A stretch of 64,000 bases of DNA, taken from Palsa-504 sp963767565 (lineage in GTDB: Bacteria > Actinomycetota > Actinomycetes > Streptosporangiales > Streptosporangiaceae). Location of the stretch: positions 1 to 64,000 of the forward strand of contig CAVYEG010000023.1 of assembly GCA_963767565.1 (NCBI GenBank), given 5' to 3'. The position numbers and the translations under genes were made by a program. Position 1 is the first letter of the stretch. Every line of letters begins with the position of its first letter. The notes beneath the pieces were generated by a model. That model was not told where the DNA came from and ran no database searches. It was given only the letters and a program-made list of their open reading frames with translations. Below are positions 51,179 through 59,712 of this stretch, piece after piece.

Positions 51179-51853
51179 TCAGGCGGCGCGCCGGTACAGG
51201 TGGACGCAGACGACGGCGAGCCAGGTGAAGACGGCGGTGACCGCGGCGTAGAACGGCAGCACGATCGCGGGGGAGCTGGAGCCGGTGGTGACGCCAGCGA
51301 ACGCGGCCAGGAACGCCGCGCCGGTGATCCGGGAGTAAACGGCCAGGCCCCGGTGCCCGGCCCGGGACAGGTAGCGGGCGATCACGAAGCAGGCGGCGAT
51401 CACCGCGATGAACCCGATGCTCGCCGCGATCAGGTGCCCGTCGCCATGCCAGCTGATGTGGGCGGCCTTCCCGGCCGGGGCGCCCGGCCCGAACCCGCCG
51501 GCCGGATCGGCGCGGAACACCCCGGCGGCCATCAGCCCGGCGCCGTACAGGCCGATCAGGCGGGACGCCCACCGGCCCGGCAGCGCGCGGTGCACGCCGG
51601 CCGCGGCCGCGATCGTCATGGCCCCGGCCACCATGAAGGTGACGACCTGGATCCAGCCGAGCGGGCCGTTGGCCAGCAGGCTGGCGTCGTCGCGGGCCAT
51701 GCTGAACCCGCTGCGGGTCAGGCCCTGGAGGAAGATCGAGCCCACGAACACGGCTCCGGCCAGCGGGCCGTGGCCGAGCAGCGATCGGGTGACCCGCCCT
51801 TCCGGGCTGCAGGTCCTGGCCGTGACCGGAGCGGTTGCGGTCTGGGTAGTCAT
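51179..51853 (-). CDS. DUF998-type membrane protein (module B)
   Basis: A 224-residue protein with six hydrophobic helices (LAGAVFVGSIFLQGLTRSGF, IQVVTFMVAGAMTIAAAAGV, RLIGLYGAGLMAAGVFRADP, LIAASIGFIAVIAACFVIAR, AVTAVFTWLAVVCVHLY). SMARDDASLLANGPLGWIQV is the conserved DUF998 loop. First gene of the module B operon (DUF998, YciI, ECF42, YdeI-like), preceded 59 bp upstream by the promoter motif at 51912-51939. Paralogue of the gene at 44537. Confidence 0.9.
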   Translation of the reverse strand: MTTQTATAPVTARTCSPEGRVTRSLLGHGPLAGAVFVGSIFLQGLTRSGFSMARDDASLLANGPLGWIQVVTFMVAGAMTIAAAAGVHRALPGRWASRLIGLYGAGLMAAGVFRADPAGGFGPGAPAGKAAHISWHGDGHLIAASIGFIAVIAACFVIARYLSRAGHRGLAVYSRITGAAFLAAFAGVTTGSSSPAIVLPFYAAVTAVFTWLAVVCVHLYRRAA

Positions 51854-51911
51854 CTCGTTCTAACCTTTCGGCTGCGGCGGGACCGTCTGCTCGGTCCGCC
51901 CTCTGCCTATG

Positions 51912-51939
51912 CCTCGAACGGCCAACCCCGGACTCGACA
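51912..51939 (-). promoter_or_regulatory. ECF42-like promoter motif (copy 2)
   Basis: On the minus strand TGTCGA (51939-51934), 13 nt, CGTTCGAGG (51920-51912), 59 bp before the DUF998 gene that heads module B. Matches the motif at 44440-44467 in sequence, spacing and distance to the start codon. Confidence 0.65.
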
Positions 51940-52354
51940 CATCCCCCAGAAATTCTCCGGTTCCGGGCCCGCGCCGAGCAACCCTCAGGGCATTTAGACG
52001 ACTCCGGTGGCGTGACACTCGGGTCCGTTCGGTCAACTCATTTTCTTTGCACCGAACGGACCTGGGTCCGTCGTTGCCGGAGCCTGGCGCCAGGCTCCGG
52101 GTGCAGTCGTCCTGGCCTACCAGACCGGCCTGATTTCCCCCGCCCATCCCGAGCCCGGTTAGGGCCAGGCCGGCCGAACTTTGTCCGCCCGGCAAGGGCC
52201 AGTACGGATGCGTCCCGGTGCCCACGCTCCGCGGCCGGGGGTGCTTCGGCGGATGTCGCCGCCGCCACGGCGATTCCGGGGTACTGCGCCGGTCTGTATA
52301 GGCGGAGGGACACCGAACGGGTGACCCAGATTCCGCGGATTGGGGAGGATGGCC
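51940..52354. other. Intergenic region with two stem structures
   Basis: About 415 bp between divergent genes. GGTCCGTTCGGT (52022-52033) pairs with ACCGAACGGACC (52051-52062), loop 17 nt. CCGGAGCCTGGC followed directly by GCCAGGCTCCGG (52077-52100) is a 24-bp perfect palindrome. The first shares its CCGTTCGG core with the hairpin at 19402-19453. No gene seen. Confidence 0.65.
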
Positions 52355-53110
52355 ATGCCGGACCATGAGATGGCAGGAGTGACGGCGCTGGTGACCGGCG
52401 CTAGCCGGGGCTTCGGCCGTGGCATCGCCATTGCCCTGGCCGGGGCGGGTGCGCAGGTCGTCGGGATTGCCCGCGGTCGCGGCGGTCTGGAGGAACTGCG
52501 CGCCGAACTCGGCGAGTCGTTCACGCCGGTGCCGGCTGATGCGGCCGACCCGATGGTGGCCGGCACCCTGATCGACAAATACCGCCCCGGCGTGCTGGTG
52601 CTCAACGCCGGCGCCACGCCGCTGCCGAGGCCGGTTCAGCATCATACGTGGGAGACATTCAGCCGGAACTGGGACGTCGACGTGGCGCATGTGTTCCACT
52701 GGACCCGCGAGGCGCTTCTGGCGCCGCTGACGCCGGGCAGCACCGTGGTCACTCTGTCCAGCGGGGCGGCGGTGTTCGGCTCGCCGCTGTCGGGCGGGTA
52801 CTCCGGGGCCAAGTGGGCCATCCGCTGGCTGACCGCCTACGCCGCCGGTGAGTCACAGCGGGCAGAGCTGGGCATCCGGTTCGTCTCGCTGCTCCCGCAG
52901 CTCACCGCAGCGACCGAGCTGGGCGCGGTGTTCGCCGCTGCCTACGCCGCCCGGGAAGGCGACGGGGCGGCCGCCCGCGGCGGCCCCGGCGGTGCGCTGA
53001 CCCCGGCGCAGGTCGGCCAGGCGGTCACCGGCCTGGTCACCGGCCCCGGCCCCGGCCCGGACCAGGATGCCTACTTCGTGACCGCCGCGGGCCTGCGCCC
53101 GCTGCCCTGA
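52355..53110 (+). CDS. Short-chain dehydrogenase/reductase
   Basis: A 251-residue SDR from ATG 52355, 6 nt after GGGGAGG. TGASRGFGRGIAIALAGAGA binds the nucleotide; LVLNAGATPLPRP is the NAG motif; VVTLSSGAAVFGSPLSGGYS with YSGAK supplies the serine and Y-x-x-x-K. Very similar along its length to the SDR at 30613 and, like it, near a DHA2 transporter. Substrate unknown. Confidence 0.9.
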   Translation: MPDHEMAGVTALVTGASRGFGRGIAIALAGAGAQVVGIARGRGGLEELRAELGESFTPVPADAADPMVAGTLIDKYRPGVLVLNAGATPLPRPVQHHTWETFSRNWDVDVAHVFHWTREALLAPLTPGSTVVTLSSGAAVFGSPLSGGYSGAKWAIRWLTAYAAGESQRAELGIRFVSLLPQLTAATELGAVFAAAYAAREGDGAAARGGPGGALTPAQVGQAVTGLVTGPGPGPDQDAYFVTAAGLRPLP

Positions 53111-53204
53111 CACCGGCCCGGTCACGCAACGCGACAGGAGGAACAGGCATGGCCAGCGAAGCCGGGCACGGGCCCACGCGGACTCCAGTTCGCCGACTGG
53201 GCGC

Positions 53205-53465
53205 TCGTGGAGCTGGTTGAGGCGGCGGTGCGCAGCGCGGTACCCGAACGGGCGGCCCGCGCCCTGCAGCGGCTTTCCGGCATCGCCCGCGCCTGCGGGA
53301 CCGACTGGGTGCTTGGTGCCGAGGCCCCCGCGCGGGCGCTGGTCAGCGGCGGCGCAGGGGTGACGCCCGCGATCAGCTCGGCCGCGCGTACGAGATCTTC
53401 GACTCGGCCGGCGCCGCGGCTTTTGCCGAACGGGCGCGCACCGAGCTGCGGGCGGCCGGGCCGAT
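53205..53465 (+). pseudogene. LuxR-type regulator, internal fragment
   Basis: LVELVEAAVRSAVPERAARA, LQRLSGIARACGTDWVLGAE APARALVSGG, and (another frame) LGRAYEIFDSAGAAAFAERARTELR match two TPR-like segments near the C-terminus of MalT-type LuxR regulators. The NTPase, the segment between the two pieces and the HTH are missing. A deletion product. Confidence 0.6.
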
Positions 53466-53537
53466 GACGCCTCGGCCCCCGGATCGTCACAGTAAAGAAC
53501 ACGACGCGATGCGGCCCAGCCGCGCGGCATCGCCGCC

Positions 53538-54272
53538 ATGATCGGCGGGTTCGTCTTCCAGATCACCGCGCTGCGCTTCGGCGACCTGGCTGTGGTCCAG
53601 CCCATCTTGGCCGCCGAGCTGCTGTTCGTCTTCGGTTACCTGGCCATCGCCGGGACGCGGCGGGTGACGGGCCGCGATCTGCTGGCCGCGGCGGCCATGT
53701 CCGGCGGGATCGGCGTGTTCCTCCGCCTGGCCGCGCCGTCCGGCGGGCGGCTGCACGCCCCCGGCTCCTCCTGGCTGCTGGCCGGGCTGGTCATCGCCGG
53801 CGTCGTGGCCGCGGCGCTGGCCGTGGCGTCCGGCCTGGGCCGCTGGCCCGGCGAACCCCGGGGCCGCCGCGCCGCCGTGCTCGGGGCGGCCACCGGGATC
53901 TCGTGGGGGTTCATGGCCGCGGTCATCAAGGAACTCAGCGCGCACCTGGGCGGCGGCCCCAGCGCCGTCTTCTCCACCTGGTCGCTGTACGTGCTGATCG
54001 CGGCCGGGGCGGTGACCATGCTGCTGGCCTCGCACGCGCTGGCGGCCGGGCCGCTGGCCGCCTCCCAGCCCGGGTTCACCATCTTGGACCCGCTGGCGGC
54101 CAGCCTGCTGGGCGTGTTCTTGTTCGGGGAGCACATCCGGACCGATGCGGCCGCCCTGGCCGGCCAGGCGCTGGCGCTGGCCGTGGTCATCGCCGGCGCC
54201 GCGGCCCTGTCCCGCAGCTCCCTGATCGCCGGCGAGAACGCGTCCCCGGCCCGCCAGCACCAGGCCGCGTGA
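53538..54272 (+). CDS. EamA/DMT-type transporter, N-terminally truncated
   Basis: A 244-residue membrane protein with about eight helices (MIGGFVFQITALRFGDLAVV QPI, AAELLFVFGYLAIAG, AVLGAATGISWGFMAAVI, LYVLIAAGAVTMLLASHAL). Relatives of this DMT type are about 290 residues and start one or two helices earlier; upstream sequence here is a LuxR fragment, so the 5' end was lost and the frame now opens at an internal methionine without a good ribosome site. Its last codons overlap the MFS gene (GTGA). Likely non-functional, but its frame is intact. Confidence 0.65.
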   Translation: MIGGFVFQITALRFGDLAVVQPILAAELLFVFGYLAIAGTRRVTGRDLLAAAAMSGGIGVFLRLAAPSGGRLHAPGSSWLLAGLVIAGVVAAALAVASGLGRWPGEPRGRRAAVLGAATGISWGFMAAVIKELSAHLGGGPSAVFSTWSLYVLIAAGAVTMLLASHALAAGPLAASQPGFTILDPLAASLLGVFLFGEHIRTDAAALAGQALALAVVIAGAAALSRSSLIAGENASPARQHQAA

Positions 54273-55753
54273 TCGGCCTGGCGCAGCTGATGGTGGTGCT
54301 GGACCTGACGGTGATGAACGTCGCGCTGCCGTCGGCGCAGCGGGCACTGCACTTCACCACGGTGGACCGGCAGTGGGTGGTCACCGCTTACAGCCTGGCG
54401 TTCGGCAGCCTGCTGCTGCTCGGCGGCCGGCTGGCCGACCTGCTGGGCCGCAAGGTCACGTTCCTGGCCGGACTGGCCGGGTTCGCGGGCGTCTCGGCCG
54501 TCGGCGGGGCCTCGGTCAACTTCACCATGCTGGTGACCGCGCGGGCCTGCCAGGGCGCATTCGCGGCGCTGCTGGTGCCGTCGGCGCTGTCCCTGCTGAC
54601 CACCACGTTCACCGAGCAGAAGGACCGCGGCAGGGCGTTCGCCGTTTACGGGGCGATCGCCGGCGCAGGCGGCGCGGTGGGCCTGCTGCTGGGCGGCGCG
54701 CTGACCGAGTACCTGTCCTGGCGGTGGACGCTGTACGTGAACCTGATCTTCGCCACGGTGGCCTTCGCGGGGGGAGCGCTGCTGCTGCAACGCCAGCCGT
54801 CCCACAGCAAGCCCAGGCTGGACATCCCCGGCGTGCTGCTGGTCTCCGGCGCGGTGTTCTGCCTGGTCTACGGGTTCTCCCATGCGGCCACGCACAGCTG
54901 GCACGCGCCGTCCACCTGGGGGTTCCTGGCCGCCGGCGTGGCGCTTGGCGTGCTGTTCGCGGTCTGGCAGAGCCGGGTGGCCCACCCGCTGCTGCCGCCC
55001 CGCGTGGTGCTCGACCGCAACCGGGGCGGCGCCTACGCCTCGATGCTCATCGCGTCGGCCGGGCTGTTCGGGATCTTCTTGTTCCTGACCTACTACCTGC
55101 AGCAGACGCTCGGGTACTCGCCGCTCGTGACCGGCGTGGCGTTCCTGCCGCTCAGCGCCGGCCTCATCCTCGCGGCCAACCTGTCCACGACCGTGCTGAT
55201 GCCCAGATTCGGGCCCAGGCCGCTGGTTGCGTCCGGGATGCTGGCCGCGGCAGGCGCGATGGCGTGGCTGGCTCAGCTCGGCCCGCACACCGCCTATGCC
55301 GCGGGTCTGCTCGGCCCGACCATCCTGGCCGGAATCGGCGTGGGCATGGTGATCGCGCCGGTGATCAACACCGGCACCTTCGGCGTGGCCCCGCAGGACG
55401 CGGGCGTCGCCTCCGCCACCGTCACCGTCGGCCAGCAGCTCGGCGCCTCGGTCGGCACGTCGCTGCTGAACACTATCTTCGCCGCCGCCGTCACCTCCTA
55501 CCTCACCACGCACCTCGCCGCGGCCCGGCTGGTCGGCCGCCCGGCCCCGGCCAGGCTGGCCCTAACCGGGCTGGCGCTGGCGCACGGCTACGACACCGCG
55601 TTCTGGTGGACGGCCGGCATATTCGCCGTCGGCGCCGTCACCGCCGGCGCCCTGCTCCGCCCCGGGCCGCTGCGCCCGCCGAGCACGCCGCCCCCGGCCC
55701 CCGCCGAAGTGACAACGGCACAAGCCAAGGCCGACCCCGCTCTTCCCGGGTGA
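54269..55753 (+). CDS. MFS drug efflux transporter, DHA2 family
   Basis: A 494-residue, 14-helix transporter from GTG 54269, overlapping the DMT gene by 4 nt. LMVVLDLTVMNVALPSAQRA is the first helix motif; LLLLGGRLADLLGRKVTFLA is motif A; ARACQGAFAALLVPSALSLL is motif B; AIAGAGGAVGLLLGGALTEY is motif C. The first helix is short at the N-terminus compared with relatives, so a few residues may be missing. Drug/proton antiport. Second SDR-plus-DHA2 grouping in the window. Confidence 0.9.
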   Translation: MIGLAQLMVVLDLTVMNVALPSAQRALHFTTVDRQWVVTAYSLAFGSLLLLGGRLADLLGRKVTFLAGLAGFAGVSAVGGASVNFTMLVTARACQGAFAALLVPSALSLLTTTFTEQKDRGRAFAVYGAIAGAGGAVGLLLGGALTEYLSWRWTLYVNLIFATVAFAGGALLLQRQPSHSKPRLDIPGVLLVSGAVFCLVYGFSHAATHSWHAPSTWGFLAAGVALGVLFAVWQSRVAHPLLPPRVVLDRNRGGAYASMLIASAGLFGIFLFLTYYLQQTLGYSPLVTGVAFLPLSAGLILAANLSTTVLMPRFGPRPLVASGMLAAAGAMAWLAQLGPHTAYAAGLLGPTILAGIGVGMVIAPVINTGTFGVAPQDAGVASATVTVGQQLGASVGTSLLNTIFAAAVTSYLTTHLAAARLVGRPAPARLALTGLALAHGYDTAFWWTAGIFAVGAVTAGALLRPGPLRPPSTPPPAPAEVTTAQAKADPALPG

Positions 55754-55879
55754 CACCGTGGCCGCGGATAGCTGATCTGGCCTGGAACCTGATCTGCCTG
55801 GCGGGTGTCCATGATTTCTCCGTCAGGGGTCGCGCCGTGCAGCGTCGCCGGGTGGTGGTCCGCGATCGGCTGCAGGGTC

Positions 55880-56180
55880 GCGGTCGGGGGTCAGGCGCTG
55901 GCGCAGGCCGGCCCGGAGGTGCGGTGTCTGCCGCGTCCCCGGTGCCGGCGATCTTGGCGTGGTCGTCGTCGGAGGGCTCGTGCGCGGGCTGGCGCCCGGC
56001 CATGACGGCGTGAACAGGTAGAACACGGTGATCAGGCTGAGGGAGACGTAGGTGGCGCGGGGCACGGACCGGTGCGGGTTGCGGCTCTCCTCGCCGTACA
56101 GGGCGGTCGCCTCGGGCGCCGACATCGCCCGCGTGGCCCGGCCCTCGGTCACCACCGGAGTCGCCCCGCCGCGCAGCATT
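55880..56180 (-). pseudogene. APC-family amino acid permease fragment
   Basis: SAPEATALYGEESRNPHRSV PRATYVSLSLITVFYLF is a conserved internal loop and helix of APC-superfamily permeases. It is bounded by stops and frame changes; later traces in other frames (DDHAKIAGTGD near 55960) fit the next loop. A small remnant between the MFS gene and the oxidoreductase. Confidence 0.6.
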
Positions 56181-56261
56181 CCCGGACATCCACGCAGCGC
56201 GGCTGACCCTCACGCCAGACTCCCGCCAACGATCACCAGCCAGCCGGTTGGGGTGTCGCCG

Positions 56262-57191
56262 TTACTGCCCGATCTGCAGCACGATCTTGCCGCGCGTATG
56301 CCGGCCCGCGACCTGCGCCAGCGCCTGGCGTGCCTGATCCAGGGGCAGCACCAACTGGACCTGGGGACGCAGCCTGCCCGTATCGACGTGGCGGCGCAGT
56401 GCCTCCAGCCGCTGCCGGGTGACGTGGGCGGCAAAGGATTCGCCAGTGATGCCGCGCTCCAGCTGGGCGGGAGGACCTGGGAAGACGATGGAGATCGCCC
56501 GGCCGCCGTCGCGGACCGCGCCGATGGCCTGGTCGCGGGTTTGGCCGCCCGCGCAGTCGAGCAGCAGGTCAACGCCGCCGGGAACCGCGGCGCGCACCTG
56601 CTGGACCCAGTCGGCGGCGTGGTAGTCGAAGACCCCGCTGGCGCCCAGGCTCCGCAGGTAGTCGTGATTGGGCGGGCTGGCCACGCCCAGGGGGCGGGCG
56701 CCCATGGCCGCCGCGATCTGCACGGCGGCGCTGCCCACGCCTCCTGCGGCGGCGGTGACGAGCACGGTTTCGGCCGTCTGCAGCCGCCCCCGGTCGACTA
56801 GGCCCTCGTAGGCGGTCCCGGCGCCGATCACTAGTCCGGCCGCCTCCGGGAAGCTCACCTGGCTGGGCATGGGGGCCAGGCGGCCGGCCGATGCCAGCGC
56901 CAGTTCGGCGAACCCGCCCCCCGCCGGGAACAGGCTCGCGTATACCCGCTCGCCCGGGTGGACGCCGGCCTCGTGGCCGGCCGCTTCGACGATGCCGGCG
57001 ATTTCCTGACCCGGGACGAACGGCAGGGCAACCCCCGGGAAGCCGCCGCTGAGGAACCCGACATCCCAGGGGCCGACACCCGCTCCGTGGACCCTGATCA
57101 GCGCCTGTCCCGGCGCAGGTGCCGGATCTGGCCGGTCACCCAGTTCCACGCTGTTGATCCCGCCCAGCTCCTTCGCAAGCGCTACTCGCAT
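56262..57191 (-). CDS. NADP-dependent quinone oxidoreductase-like (MDR) protein
   Basis: A 309-residue medium-chain dehydrogenase/reductase without the structural zinc site. PDPAPAPGQALIRVHGAGVG PWD and PFVPGQEIAGIVEAAG belong to the GroES-like domain; VLVTAAAGGVGSAAVQIAAA is the nucleotide-binding loop with AAGGVGS; GVDLLLDCAGGQTRDQAIGA and RHTRGKIVLQIGQ close the fold. Reduces quinones or enones with NADPH. It ends 70 bp after a truncated MFS gene on the same strand. Confidence 0.92.
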   Translation of the reverse strand: MRVALAKELGGINSVELGDRPDPAPAPGQALIRVHGAGVGPWDVGFLSGGFPGVALPFVPGQEIAGIVEAAGHEAGVHPGERVYASLFPAGGGFAELALASAGRLAPMPSQVSFPEAAGLVIGAGTAYEGLVDRGRLQTAETVLVTAAAGGVGSAAVQIAAAMGARPLGVASPPNHDYLRSLGASGVFDYHAADWVQQVRAAVPGGVDLLLDCAGGQTRDQAIGAVRDGGRAISIVFPGPPAQLERGITGESFAAHVTRQRLEALRRHVDTGRLRPQVQLVLPLDQARQALAQVAGRHTRGKIVLQIGQ

Positions 57192-57204
57192 GGCTTTGCT
57201 CTCC

Positions 57205-57918
57205 TCACCGTGTGCTCTGCCTAGTAAGTGGTGCCCTCTGCCTCTCGACGTGCCCCTCGACGCTGGCCATCCGCGACGTGGCGGCGGAGGCGGGCCGCCT
57301 GGCCCGGATGACGGTGGCCGCGATGACCGAGGCCAGCAGGGTGATCCCGGCCGCCACGGCCATGGCCAGGTCGTAACCGGACGTCAGCGCCTGCGGGCCG
57401 GAGTCGCCGGTCAGCGAGGCGGTGTGGCTGGCCGCGACGGCGGAGATGACGGCCAGGCCGACCGCGCCGCCCATCTGCTGCGCGGTGGTGATCAGCCCCA
57501 GGATGGCGAGCCCGGTCCCGATCGCACTGTAGTGCTCGACGAGCTGCAGGTAGAGCGTGATCAGGAAGAACATGCCCAGGTTGCCCGCGAAGACCGCGGC
57601 CATCGCCACGTTGGCCCCGGACACGTTCCGGTCCCTGAATATGGCCAGCGGCACCAGCGGGTGGCGCGCACGCTGCTCGTTCACGACGAACCAGGCGAGC
57701 AGGATCAGCGCCCCGGCCAGCGCCGGCCAGGTCCGGGTACCCAGCCAACCCCAGTCCGGGGACTGGCTGACGTAGAACACCGCCGCCATCAGCCCCGCCG
57801 TGACCAGCGCCGCGCCTGGCACGTCGAGCCTGGCCCGGGTTGCCCCGGGCTCGTGGGCCGGCACCACGCGGGCGATCACCACGCTCATCACGACGCCGGG
57901 CCGGCTCGGCTGGATCAA
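57205..57918 (-). pseudogene. DHA2-type MFS transporter, truncated
   Basis: The frame (237 residues) contains a central part (RLDVPGAALVTAGLMAAVFY, FRDRNVSGANVAMAAVFAGN LGMFFLITLYLQLVEHYSAI) joined directly to the C-terminal helices (GAVGLAVISAVAASHTASLT, YDLAMAVAAGITLLASVIAA). The first five or six helices and a stretch after ITLYLQ are missing. The start near 57918 is an internal methionine. Not expected to transport. Confidence 0.75.
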
Positions 57919-57938
57919 CGAGGAAGGTGCTTTCCTAG

Positions 57939-58253
57939 ATGCGCAGCATGACCGTGTTGTCCGAGGCGGTGACGATCCTGCGAGAAAAGGGCTACGCCGC
58001 GGGAGCTACCAACGAGTTCGACCGCACCGTCACCGTCATCGCCTGGTGGGCCACCTCGTTCGTCCCCCCGGAACCGAAAAGCACCTCACGGGTGATCCTG
58101 GACGAGGAGCTCCCGGCCGGGGCGCACACCATCGCGATCCCGGCCGAAGTCCCCGCCCAGGCGTCATTTCGCCACCGTGTCCATCGGTCCGGCCGTCCAC
58201 GCATTCATCGTCGGGCCCATGCCGAGCGGGACGACCCTGGCTCGCTTCCCTAG
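57939..58253 (+). CDS. Hypothetical protein, probably frameshifted near the end
   Basis: A 104-residue frame with GGAAGG 10 nt upstream. MTVLSEAVTILREKGYAAG resembles the beginning of small actinobacterial proteins with an N-terminal helix, while STSRVILDEELPAGAHTIAI PAEVPAQA is beta-rich. After that the frame becomes arginine/histidine-rich, whereas a neighbouring frame continues plausibly (ATVSIGPAVHAFIVGPMPSG) to a stop near 58250. Not recognised. Confidence 0.4.
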   Translation: MRSMTVLSEAVTILREKGYAAGATNEFDRTVTVIAWWATSFVPPEPKSTSRVILDEELPAGAHTIAIPAEVPAQASFRHRVHRSGRPRIHRRAHAERDDPGSLP

Positions 58254-58365
58254 CCCGTCAGGCACATAAGGGGCGCCCGAGTGCCGCGCCCGAAGATGTT
58301 CGCCCGGCCGATCCGGCCGGCCGACGCCCTCGCCAGCCCGGCAGTGCCCTCACCGGACCGGCTTG

Positions 58366-58405
58366 ATGTGCATCTGAGCCGGTCAGAACCGGCTCAGATG
58401 CACAT
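58366..58405. terminator. Perfect 18-bp hairpin, bidirectional terminator
   Basis: ATGTGCATCTGAGCCGGT (58366-58383) and its exact complement (58388-58405) enclose a 4-nt loop, CAGA. It lies between convergent genes (57939-58253 and 58507-58758), the right place for a two-way terminator. Confidence 0.8.
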
Positions 58406-58506
58406 TGATCCGGTTGCTCGGCTGGCTCCTCAGCTGGGATCCCGGGACGAACGTTACCGCTGGGGCACTAGCGACCGTCGGGCTGTGCCCTGACCCGTGT
58501 TGCCGG

Positions 58507-58758
58507 TCAGCGGTTACGCAGGGAGATCTCTTCGGACTCGGCGATATGGTCGGCCTCGACGGCGCGCAGCCCTCGGCCCAGGTGCTCGCGAGCCTGCCGC
58601 AGCAGCTTGAGGGAGTTGGTGGAGGCGCTCTGTGGGGCGGCGCGCTCGGGATCAGCCCCGTGTTCCTCGATGAGGTGGGTCTGCAAGGCTGCGGCGACTT
58701 CGTCGGCCGCCTTCAGCGCGTGGTAGATGGCCCGGTCCCGTGCAGTGTCGTCAACCAT
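58507..58758 (-). CDS. Small helical hypothetical protein
   Basis: Eighty-three residues: DDTARDRAIYHALKAADEVA AALQTHLIEEHGADPER, then STNSLKLLRQAREHLGRGLR AVEADHIAESEEI. Two amphipathic helices with many charged residues, no membrane segment and no known domain. The reading frame shows strong codon bias. A four-helix-bundle dimer would fit. Function unknown. Confidence 0.6.
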   Translation of the reverse strand: MVDDTARDRAIYHALKAADEVAAALQTHLIEEHGADPERAAPQSASTNSLKLLRQAREHLGRGLRAVEADHIAESEEISLRNR

Positions 58759-58867
58759 GGAGCCAGTATCGCGCGTCTGCCCCGCGTCAGGAGCCCGGAG
58801 AACTCACCTGCCAGGCGCCCTCCCGTTATCCGGCGCGCTCAAGCTGGCGCTGGCAGGCGAGCGGGTC

Positions 58868-59554
58868 TTACGCGATGACGGCGTCGGCGTCGCCGGATAG
58901 CAGCAGTTGCGGGACCTGGCCGAAGGCGTACGTGGCATCGGCTGTCAGCGTGAACGTCCAGATCACGTCGTAGCGGTCACCTGGCCAGGACTTCGGGATG
59001 ACGGTGCCGCTGACTAGCGGCAGCGCGGACGCGAGCACCGGGATGTGGCTGTGCTCCCAGCAGATCAGCACCGCGCCGGGGCCGCTGTTCAGCACGGCGG
59101 TGGCCAGATGCGGCTCTTGTCCTTTGGTGAAGTCGGCCGAAATCTGGACGCCGAGCCGGTCGGACAGCCCGCGGATTGTCTGATAGGTCCTGTGGTCAGC
59201 GGTCTTGCTCGCGTGCCCGTACGAAGGCGAGATCAGCAGCCGGGGAACCCGGAGCCCGGCTCGCAGCGGGCCGTGCGTGGGATCGAAGAGTGCCGCCAGT
59301 GCGCCGGATCGCTGCCAGCCGCGCGGCAGGAGCGAGTGCTCGTTCTGATTGCCCCGGAAATCTACGCCGGCCCGCGCTCCGGAAGGCCGCAGCGACGGGT
59401 CGCCGGACCGTTCGGTGTAGCGGGAGAGGACGGGCCAGATCTCGTCGTGGACCTGCTGCAGTTCCTCGGCGGTGACCCACATAGTGGAGCCGCCGAGCCC
59501 GCTCGCGTTACACCACGCAGCGGGCTCGGTGTCCCGCGCCGCTGCCACGCGCAC
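58868..59554 (-). CDS. Chimeric frame: regulator tail joined to histidine-phosphatase-like domain
   Basis: The first part, MWVTAEELQQVHDEIWPVLS RYTERSGDPSLRPSGAR, looks like the C-terminal tail of ArsR-type HTH regulators (WVTPEE...). It then changes to NEHSLLPRGWQRSGALAALF, GHASKTADHRTYQTIRGLSD and AVLICWEHSHIPVLASALPL, which match histidine phosphatase (phosphoglycerate-mutase-like) proteins from their second motif onward, including the late histidine in EHSH. The first RHG motif is missing. So a deletion seems to have joined two genes; activity is unlikely. Confidence 0.6.
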   Translation of the reverse strand: MRVAAARDTEPAAWCNASGLGGSTMWVTAEELQQVHDEIWPVLSRYTERSGDPSLRPSGARAGVDFRGNQNEHSLLPRGWQRSGALAALFDPTHGPLRAGLRVPRLLISPSYGHASKTADHRTYQTIRGLSDRLGVQISADFTKGQEPHLATAVLNSGPGAVLICWEHSHIPVLASALPLVSGTVIPKSWPGDRYDVIWTFTLTADATYAFGQVPQLLLSGDADAVIA

Positions 59555-59712
59555 GACCGGAACGCTCCTGCTGCACGCCTCACCGGGCGCCGAAGCCTAC
59601 GACTTCACCTTCGGCTGACCTCGCCGGTGCCCCACGACCAAGGTCAAGATCTCAATCCTGCCGAACGAACCCGGCTTCACGCCTGCCCGCATCCGCATCG
59701 CGGCACCGGAGT

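Noticed and set aside
53636..55513. Minus-strand open frame of 625 codons
   Set aside because: Antisense to the DMT and MFS genes; arginine/glutamine/glycine-rich with no domain.
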